From: Chloroflexota bacterium
GTDB taxonomy: Bacteria; Chloroflexota; Dormibacteria; CF-121
Reading direction: 5' to 3'
Length of the DNA stretch: 6,671 nucleotides
NCBI GenBank assembly: GCA_005882525.1
Contig: VBGO01000176.1
Coordinates: 1-6,671, forward strand
Part shown: positions 1 through 4,993 of the stretch, piece after piece
How the letters are laid out: every line of letters starts with the position of its first letter
How positions within the stretch are numbered: position 1 is the first letter of the stretch
Notes under the pieces: generated by a model
Seen by the model: only the letters and a program-made list of their open reading frames with translations
The model's database searches: none
What the model was told of the DNA's origin: nothing
Program-made: the position numbers and the translations under genes

Positions 1-597
1 GCCCGGCGCGACCCGGCGTTCGCCGCCGTCCTGGCTGGCGCCGACCTCGCCCTTGCCGATGGGGCCGGCGTGCTATGGGCGGCCCGCCGCCTGGGTCATC
101 CGCTCGCGGAGCGCGTGCCGGGCGTCGACTTCGTGAGAGCCCTGGCGGCCCGAGGTGCGGCCGAAGGCTGGCGCTTCTTCTTCCTCGGTGGTGCCCCCGG
201 GGTGGCCGAGGCGGCCGGCCGCGCACTGTCGGCCTCCTATCCCGGATTCATCCTGGCCGGCACCTACGCGGGTTCGCCCGACCCCGCGGGGGACCCCACC
301 GCGACCGCCGCCGTTCGGTCGAGCGGCGCCCAGATCCTGTTGCTGGCCTATGGCGCCTCGGCCGAAGAAGCCTGGCTGGCGCGCAACCTGGTCCGATCCG
401 GCGCCAGCGTCGGAATGGGTGTGGGCGGGGCCTTCGACTTCATCTCGGGTCGGGTGCGACGGGCGCCACCCTGGATGCGCCAGCGAGGGTTGGAGTGGCT
501 GCACCGTTTGAGCCGGGAGCCCTGGCGCTGGCGCCGCATGCTCGCTCTGCCCCGCTTCGTCATTCGGGTGATGCGCGAGGGGAAGACCCGCCCATGA
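1..597 (+). CDS. WecG/TagA/CpsF-family (GT26) glycosyltransferase, 5' truncated by window edge
   Basis: Frame 1 is open from the first base, so the gene starts outside the window; 198 residues are visible of a family that is usually about 240-250 aa. GT26 enzymes transfer a sugar such as N-acetylmannosamine or its uronic acid from UDP to a polyprenyl-diphosphate-linked acceptor at the inner face of the membrane, in common antigen, teichoic acid or capsule synthesis. Landmarks, in window residues: ADGAGV at 19-24 (family PDG region holding the proposed catalytic Asp), RVPGVDF at 38-44 (family RVxGxDL), FFLGGAPG at 60-67, VGGAFDFISG at 141-150, RAPPW at 154-158, GLEWLHRL at 163-170 and a very basic tail at 171-198, the type of C-terminal appendage thought to contact the membrane. 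The usual PxQExW motif is altered to ASAEEAW at 119-125. The stop overlaps an ATG at 594. Family assignment is secure; the actual sugar cannot be read from sequence. Confidence 0.9.
   Translation, partial: ARRDPAFAAVLAGADLALADGAGVLWAARRLGHPLAERVPGVDFVRALAARGAAEGWRFFFLGGAPGVAEAAGRALSASYPGFILAGTYAGSPDPAGDPTATAAVRSSGAQILLLAYGASAEEAWLARNLVRSGASVGMGVGGAFDFISGRVRRAPPWMRQRGLEWLHRLSREPWRWRRMLALPRFVIRVMREGKTRP
577..583 (+). promoter_or_regulatory. Shine-Dalgarno-like GAGGGGA ahead of the ATG at 594
   Basis: A purine-rich GAGGGGA lies inside the last codons of the GT26 gene, ending 10 nt before the ATG at 594. The spacing suits ribosome binding. It supports translation of the mini-ORF that starts there, but purine runs also arise by chance from Arg/Glu/Gly codons. 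Confidence 0.4.
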
Positions 598-662
598 AGG
601 AAGTCTGTTACTGGCCCGTTACAGTCGCCGGAGCGATGTTGGGACGAACCGCCCGCCCGTGA
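594..662 (+). CDS. Possible 22-codon mini-ORF bridging two genes
   Basis: The ATG at 594 overlaps the TGA of the GT26 gene (ATGA), and the TGA at 660-662 overlaps the GTG start of the next gene (GTGA). The peptide has 22 residues, begins MKEVCYWPVTVAG and ends RTARP. It has no recognisable domain and is too short for a confident membrane segment. A GAGGGGA ribosome-binding-like sequence ends 10 nt upstream. The start and stop placement would let ribosomes pass from the GT26 gene to the 504-aa membrane protein gene by termination-reinitiation, so the likely role, if any, is translational coupling rather than a functional peptide. The alternative is an untranslated 61-bp spacer in which the frame is open by chance, which is easy over so short a stretch of GC-rich DNA. 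Confidence 0.35.
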   Translation: MKEVCYWPVTVAGAMLGRTARP

Positions 663-2173
663 GGTCCGCCGCCGCCGCCGCGCTTCGCCGCGTCACCAGC
701 ACGGTCGTGCTCTCCTGGCTCCTGTTCACGGCCATCTTCAGCATGGCGGCGGTGCCACCGCTGGATCCCGACCTCTGGTGGCATCTGGCCAACGGGCGGC
801 TGATGCTGAGCAGCGGCTCGATCCCGCAGGTTGACGCCTACTCGTTCAGCGCCGCCGGCCATCCCTGGGTGATGCACGAGTGGCTGGCCGATCTCGCCAT
901 GTACGGGCTCTTTCAGCGCGGCGGCCTACCCTGGCTGGTCGCGGTCTTCGCCGGGATCGTAACGGCGGCGGCGATCTGCCTCTACCTTCTCTTACGCCGC
1001 ACCGGGTTGCCGCCGGCCGCTGCGGCGGCGCTGACCCTGGTGGGCGCGCTGGCCGGCTCGACCGCATGGGGGGCGCGGCCGCAGTTGCTCAACGTGCTCT
1101 TCTGCGGCCTGCTCCTGCTCGGGCTGATCGAGTACCGGGCAGGCCGGCTGCACGCGTGGATGTTGCCGCCGTTCATCTGGCTGTGGGCCAACCTGCACTC
1201 GGCGTTTCTCGTGGGCGTCATCATCAGCTCGCTCTTTGTGGCCGGCGAAGCATTCGACACCTGGCGATCGCGGGAAGGCCGGATGCCGCGGCGCCGCCTG
1301 ACGGCGCTGACCGGCGCGATCGCGGCGAGCGGCGTGCTGGCGGTGGTCAACCCGTATGGCATCCAGACCGTCATCTTTTCTCTGGGCACGCTGACCTCGC
1401 CCCTGATCCAGAACAACATCCAGGAATGGGCCTCCCCGGACTTCCACTCGATGGCCGGGCTGCTCGTCGAAGGGATCGTCTTCCTCCTCCTCGCCGGACT
1501 GGCCACCGGTCGGGTCAGGGCCAGCACCAGCGAGTGGCTGCTGGCCTTCGCGCTCCTTTACCTGGCGCTCGCTTCACAACGGCACGTGCCCCTCTTCGTG
1601 CTGGCAGCCGCGCCCCTGATGGGGCGTTGTGGGCAGGCGTTGCTCAGCCTCGCCGGGAGCATGCTGCCGCCGGTCGACCGGCGCCCGGCGGCGCAGGCGG
1701 CGCTGCGCTGGCGGCCCGCCCGGCCAATCGGTCCCAGCGGCACGCTCGGCGTGATCAACCTCGCGCTCCTGATCGTGGTCGGCACCGGCATGATCGCCTA
1801 CCGGGCCGAGCCCAACCTTCGGCCCGCCACCGAGGCGGCGGCGATCAGCGCCGCGCTACCGGTGCAGGCGACCGACGCGCTGGCACGCCTGGGCCGGCCG
1901 CTGAAGGTCTTCAACTACTACGACTACGGCGGCTATCTCGTCTGGCGCCTCTTTCCGAACGGGACTCGCGTCTACATCGACGGCCGGGTGGAGGTCTACG
2001 GGCCCGAGGTGTTTAGCCGGTACCTGCGGGTGAGCTCCCAGTCACACCCGGACGCGATTGTGCTGCCCAGCGCCCATCCCCTGGTCGGCATCCTGCAGCA
2101 GGACTCGGACTGGACGCTGTTGAGCCAGGACGGGGTTGCCACGGTATTTACCCGAGTAGGCTTCGCTCCATGA
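659..2173 (+). CDS. Polytopic membrane protein, unnamed GT-C-like family
   Basis: A 504-aa integral membrane protein with about nine to eleven hydrophobic segments and a C-terminal soluble domain. The N-terminal segment (about 13-33) leads into DPDLWWHLANGR at 36-47, then YSFSAAGHPW at 61-70 and HEWLADL at 73-79. This first extracytoplasmic loop has paired acidic residues, as in GT-C glycosyltransferases, where such a loop carries the catalytic Asp. Other blocks are RPQLLN at 140-145, ANLHSAF at 177-183, NPYG at 231-234 and EWASPD at 256-261. The tail (about 390-504) includes FNYYDYGGYLVW at 418-429 and VYIDGRVEVYG at 438-448. I recognise this pattern from a widespread bacterial family usually annotated as hypothetical; transfer of a lipid-linked sugar is inference. 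The GTG at 659 is chosen because it overlaps the preceding TGA and keeps the first membrane segment; the next Met (residue 29) would remove that segment. Its TGA overlaps the next ATG. Confidence 0.85.
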   Translation: MRSAAAAALRRVTSTVVLSWLLFTAIFSMAAVPPLDPDLWWHLANGRLMLSSGSIPQVDAYSFSAAGHPWVMHEWLADLAMYGLFQRGGLPWLVAVFAGIVTAAAICLYLLLRRTGLPPAAAAALTLVGALAGSTAWGARPQLLNVLFCGLLLLGLIEYRAGRLHAWMLPPFIWLWANLHSAFLVGVIISSLFVAGEAFDTWRSREGRMPRRRLTALTGAIAASGVLAVVNPYGIQTVIFSLGTLTSPLIQNNIQEWASPDFHSMAGLLVEGIVFLLLAGLATGRVRASTSEWLLAFALLYLALASQRHVPLFVLAAAPLMGRCGQALLSLAGSMLPPVDRRPAAQAALRWRPARPIGPSGTLGVINLALLIVVGTGMIAYRAEPNLRPATEAAAISAALPVQATDALARLGRPLKVFNYYDYGGYLVWRLFPNGTRVYIDGRVEVYGPEVFSRYLRVSSQSHPDAIVLPSAHPLVGILQQDSDWTLLSQDGVATVFTRVGFAP

Positions 2174-2892
2174 AGACCGTGGCGCCATCGGTGGAGATCA
2201 GCGCCGTGATGCCCGCCTACAACGAGGAGGCGAACCTCGAGGAGTCGGTGGGACGGATGGCCCGGGCGCTGGCTGCCTCCGCCCGGGGATTCGAGATCAT
2301 CGTGGTGGACGATGGTAGCCGGGATGGCACCGCCGCGGTGCTCGAACGACTGAAAGCCGCCCATCCGAACCTGCGCGTGATCCGCCATCCCGTCAATCGC
2401 GGCTACGGTGCCGCCCTCCGATCGGGTTTTGAAGCCGCGCGCTTTGCCTGGATCTTCCTGATGGATGCCGACAACCAGTTCGACCCGGCGGAGGTCGACC
2501 TGCTGCTCGCCGGGGCGGCCGACGCAGACATCGTGGCCGGCTACCGCAAGCACCGTCGCGACCCGCTGCTGCGCCGGCTCAACGCGTGGGCATTCTTCAC
2601 GCTCGTGCGTCTCTTGTTCGGCCGGCTGGTGCGCGACGTGAACTGTGCGTTCCGGCTGACCCGCCGGGACCTGGTGGCCCGCATGGCGTTGCACTCGGAG
2701 GGCGCCCTGATCAATACCGAGATACTGGTGCTCGCCCGCCAGCTGCATGCTCGGGTGGTCGAAGTGCCGGTTCACCATTACCCGAGGATCGCGGGCAAGC
2801 AGACGGGCGCGAACGTTCGCGTGGTACTCCGCGCCTTTCAGGAGCTGCTGGCGTTCCGGGCCGAGATGCGGAAAGTGGAGCATGCGGCGTGA
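2170..2892 (+). CDS. Family 2 glycosyltransferase, DPM1-like polyprenyl-phosphate sugar synthase
   Basis: A 240-aa GT-A fold enzyme with no membrane segment, about the length of a bare DPM1-type catalytic domain. This group transfers a hexose from a nucleotide sugar to polyprenyl phosphate at the cytoplasmic membrane face, giving a donor for GT-C enzymes. Landmarks: MPAYNEE at 14-20, VVDDGSRDGT at 45-54 (nucleotide binding), NRGYGAALRSGF at 76-87, MDADNQFDP at 98-106 (DAD as the metal-binding DXD), DVNCAFRL at 156-163 and EVPVHHYPR at 198-206. It lacks the two C-terminal membrane helices found in GtrB-type relatives. The ATG at 2170 overlaps the previous TGA by 4 bp, with a weak GAGTAGG 9 nt upstream; the next in-frame ATG would remove the first beta strand. 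The sugar is not predictable; mannose or glucose is usual for the group. It is followed by a second family 2 enzyme that overlaps it by 4 bp. Confidence 0.92.
   Translation: MKTVAPSVEISAVMPAYNEEANLEESVGRMARALAASARGFEIIVVDDGSRDGTAAVLERLKAAHPNLRVIRHPVNRGYGAALRSGFEAARFAWIFLMDADNQFDPAEVDLLLAGAADADIVAGYRKHRRDPLLRRLNAWAFFTLVRLLFGRLVRDVNCAFRLTRRDLVARMALHSEGALINTEILVLARQLHARVVEVPVHHYPRIAGKQTGANVRVVLRAFQELLAFRAEMRKVEHAA
2877..2880 (+). promoter_or_regulatory. Shine-Dalgarno GGAG deciding the GTG start at 2889
   Basis: GGAG, within GTGGAG at 2875-2880, lies 8 nt upstream of the GTG at 2889. Together with the 4-bp GTGA overlap it favours this start over the longer frame that is open from 2586. Confidence 0.55.
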
Positions 2893-3647
2893 CCCCGGAG
2901 GTCTCGATCGTGATCCCGGCCTTCAACGAGGCGCTCCGGCTGCCGGATACGCTCGATCGCGTCGAGCACTACGTCGGAACCGCCGGTGTTCCCACCGAGG
3001 TGATCGTGGTGGATGACGGCAGTCGCGACAACACCGCCGAGGTAGTCCGCGAGCGCGGCGGCCGGTGGCCACAGCTGAGGCTGGTCGCGGCTGAGCGCAA
3101 TCGTGGCAAAGGGGCGGCGGTCCAGCTCGGGATGGCGACCGCGCGCGGCCGGTACCGGGTCTTCAGTGATGCCGATCTGAGCGTCCCGATCGATGACCTG
3201 GAGAAGCTGCTGAAGCCGCTTCGGGCGGGCGCCGGCGTCGCGATCGCCTCGCGCGGCCTGCGCGACTCACAGGTGGAGGTTCATCAGCCCTGGTACCGGG
3301 AAACGATGGGAAAGATCTTCAACCGTCTGGTCCGGATCTTTGTGCTCGGCGGCGTCCACGACACCCAGTGCGGGTTCAAGGCGTTCTCCGCCGAAGTGGC
3401 GGACCGAGTCTTTCCCGCGCTCCAGACGCGCGGCTTCGGCTTCGATGTCGAGGTGTTGTACCGGGCGCAGCAGGCGGGCTACGCCATCGTCGAGGTGCCG
3501 ACCCGCTGGGTCAACTCGCCGCAGAGCCGGGTGCACCCGATCCGGCATTCAGCCGCGATGTTCCTCGAGCTCCTGGCCATCCCCGGGCGGGTGCGCAAGC
3601 ATCCAACACCGGGGGCCAGCTCCGAGCACCGGCGCGCGTCCGCCTAG
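2889..3647 (+). CDS. Family 2 glycosyltransferase, ALG5-like dolichyl/polyprenyl-phosphate glucosyltransferase type
   Basis: A 252-aa soluble GT-A enzyme. Landmarks: VIPAFNEALRLP at 8-19, VVDDGSRDNT at 40-49, NRGKGAAVQLG at 71-81, FSDADLSVP at 92-100 (DAD metal site), ASRGLRDSQV at 120-129, MGKIFNRLVR at 140-149, DTQCGFKAF at 158-166, GFGFDVEVL at 182-190 and VEVPTRWVNS at 201-210. The DADLS and DTQCGFK blocks fit the ALG5/dolichyl-phosphate beta-glucosyltransferase group better than the DPM1 group, so it probably makes a different lipid-linked sugar from its neighbour; whether that sugar is glucose is not certain. The frame stays open upstream to 2586, but the GTG at 2889 is chosen because it overlaps the preceding TGA (GTGA), has GGAG at 2877-2880 eight bases before it, and places the first beta strand at residues 5-10 as the family requires. 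The last 15 or so residues are basic and low in conserved features. Confidence 0.92.
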   Translation: MTPEVSIVIPAFNEALRLPDTLDRVEHYVGTAGVPTEVIVVDDGSRDNTAEVVRERGGRWPQLRLVAAERNRGKGAAVQLGMATARGRYRVFSDADLSVPIDDLEKLLKPLRAGAGVAIASRGLRDSQVEVHQPWYRETMGKIFNRLVRIFVLGGVHDTQCGFKAFSAEVADRVFPALQTRGFGFDVEVLYRAQQAGYAIVEVPTRWVNSPQSRVHPIRHSAAMFLELLAIPGRVRKHPTPGASSEHRRASA

Positions 3648-3691
3648 GAGCCAGTCCGAAAAGGGTTGACGGCGATCGCCGTTACACGGCT

Positions 3692-4993
3692 GTGACCCCC
3701 AGCTTCCGTCGCGCGCTGGCGCGGCTGACGACCCCGACCGGATATCTGCTGCTGCTGGGCACCGGGCAAATCGCCTGGCTGTGGACGGAGCGACTCCATT
3801 TCGGGATGGTGATCCCACTGGCCGCGACGCTCGGCTGGATCGTGCTCACGATCTGGCTCCGGTTCGATGGCCGGTGGGCGGCGAAATATGCCGCGCTCAT
3901 CGTCCTCATCGGGTTGATCACCATCGCGCCGCTGGTCTCGGCCATGATCACCCGCACCCAGCTGGGCCTGACCTTCGAAAACGACGGCCTGGCGAAAGCC
4001 GAAGTGGCCACCGATCGGCTGTTGCAGGGTAAGGAAATCTACGGCATCAACTGGCAGGGCACGGAAGTGCAGGGTTACAGCCACATCGGGAACGGCCGGG
4101 AGGTCCGCCACTTCAATCACCTCCCCATGACCGTGCTGGCCGCCGTTCCGGTCCGCCTGCTGACGAGAGCGGTGGGTATGCCGTTTGACTACCGGATGGT
4201 CCTGATGCTGTTTCTCCTGGTCGGCATGCTCGCCGTGAGCCTGCTCTCGATTCCATTTCCGGCGCGATTTTTGGTCGCCTGCGCGCTGCTGGTCAGCCCC
4301 GCGCTGCCTGTGATGACGATCACCGGGCACGACGACATCATGTACGTGGCGATGATCATGGCCGGCACCGCGTTGCTCGCCCATCGCCGGCCGTGGCTGG
4401 CTTGCCTGGCCTTCGGATTGAGCGCGGCCTTCAAGCCATTTGGCGCGCTGGCGATCCCGCTGGTCCTGATCGTGCTCTGGGTCACCTGGCGGCGCAGCTC
4501 CGCCTTTCCACGCCGGGAGGCGGCCCTCTGCCTGGGAGCGCTCGCCGCCCCCGCGGTGCTGACTATGGCGCCCTTCCTGGTCTGGAACGCCGGCGCCTTC
4601 TGGCGCGACGTGGTGTTATTCAGCAACGGCGGCATTCCCGATGCCTTCCCCATGACCGGCTTCGGGCTGAGCGGCATCCTGGTCGCGCTCGGCGTCCTGG
4701 CGCCAGGCGGTAGCTTCCCGTTTGGTGTGCTACAGCTGGGTGGGCTGGCCGCGGTCTACGGGATGGCGTGGCGCCGGCTCGCGGCGGGGGCCAGCCTCGG
4801 TCGCTTCATGGGCCTGTACGCGGCGGCGTTCCTGGTGTTCGGCTTCCTGGCGCGATTCTTCGTCGACAACTATGTCGCGGCATTGATGTCGTTCGTCCTG
4901 TGCATCCTTCCGCTCGGTAAGGCCCCGCTCCTCTCAGGACGGCGGCTCGACCCGGTAGATGGCGATGGAGCCGTCCTGGTAAATGCGGCGTAG
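3692..4993 (+). CDS. Polytopic membrane glycosyltransferase-like protein, GT87/DUF2029-like
   Basis: About 433 aa with roughly ten membrane segments. After two or three N-terminal helices (about 17-86) comes a soluble loop with FENDGLAKAEVATDRLLQG at 95-113 and KEIYGINW at 114-121, then HFNHLPMTVL at 140-149. This matches the loop of GT87-like polyprenyl-phosphate-mannose mannosyltransferases, in which an Asp (here possibly Asp98) precedes a 'GxxiY' segment. Further blocks are GHDD at 212-215, AAFKPFG at 245-251 and FLVWNAGAFWRDVVLFSNGG at 295-314. The role is inferred: sugar transfer on the outer membrane face from a lipid-linked donor, such as those the two upstream family 2 enzymes could make. 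The GTG at 3692 is the only usual start codon in this frame between 3600 and the first helix, but its ribosome site is poor: AGGAG at 3646-3650 is too far away. The last 20 codons or so lie antisense to the 3' end of the opposing gene, and LSGRRLDPVDGDGAVLVNAA reads like a non-conserved tail. Confidence 0.8.
   Translation: MTPSFRRALARLTTPTGYLLLLGTGQIAWLWTERLHFGMVIPLAATLGWIVLTIWLRFDGRWAAKYAALIVLIGLITIAPLVSAMITRTQLGLTFENDGLAKAEVATDRLLQGKEIYGINWQGTEVQGYSHIGNGREVRHFNHLPMTVLAAVPVRLLTRAVGMPFDYRMVLMLFLLVGMLAVSLLSIPFPARFLVACALLVSPALPVMTITGHDDIMYVAMIMAGTALLAHRRPWLACLAFGLSAAFKPFGALAIPLVLIVLWVTWRRSSAFPRREAALCLGALAAPAVLTMAPFLVWNAGAFWRDVVLFSNGGIPDAFPMTGFGLSGILVALGVLAPGGSFPFGVLQLGGLAAVYGMAWRRLAAGASLGRFMGLYAAAFLVFGFLARFFVDNYVAALMSFVLCILPLGKAPLLSGRRLDPVDGDGAVLVNAA

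Noticed and set aside
605..624. Imperfect inverted repeat CTGTTACTGGCCCGTTACAG in the mini-ORF
   Set aside because: Only split matches of four and two bases per arm; too weak to call an operator or hairpin.
880..2016. Open plus-strand frame of 378 codons inside the 504-aa gene
   Set aside because: Arg/Pro/Gly-rich out-of-frame translation without motifs; the overlapping frame has DPDLWWHL and other conserved blocks.
1996..2883. Open minus-strand frame of 295 codons opposite the first family 2 glycosyltransferase
   Set aside because: It is antisense to a well-conserved enzyme, rich in His/Arg/Gly with no domain-like pattern, and fits the mirror image of a high-GC coding gene.
2586..2888. Possible N-terminal extension of the ALG5-like enzyme
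   Set aside because: The upstream part is an out-of-phase reading of the previous gene. The GTG at 2889 has GGAG and a GTGA overlap and gives the expected family N-terminus.
3368..3691. Possible N-terminal extension of the GT87-like protein
   Set aside because: The extension is out-of-phase translation of the ALG5-like gene and has no membrane or family features.
3666..3694. TTGACG resembling a -35 promoter box before the GT87-like gene
   Set aside because: No acceptable -10 box lies 16-18 bp downstream (the region reads GCTGTG), and the start codon would sit inside the promoter.
3681..3696. Imperfect palindrome GTTACACGGCTGTGAC spanning the GTG start
   Set aside because: The arms have a mismatch and are short; alone it is not distinguishable from chance, and no second matching operator was found.
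3644..4384. Open minus-strand frame of 246 codons, His/Asp/Gln-rich
   Set aside because: The composition is what antisense translation of hydrophobic membrane codons gives; the plus strand carries recognisable GT87-like motifs.
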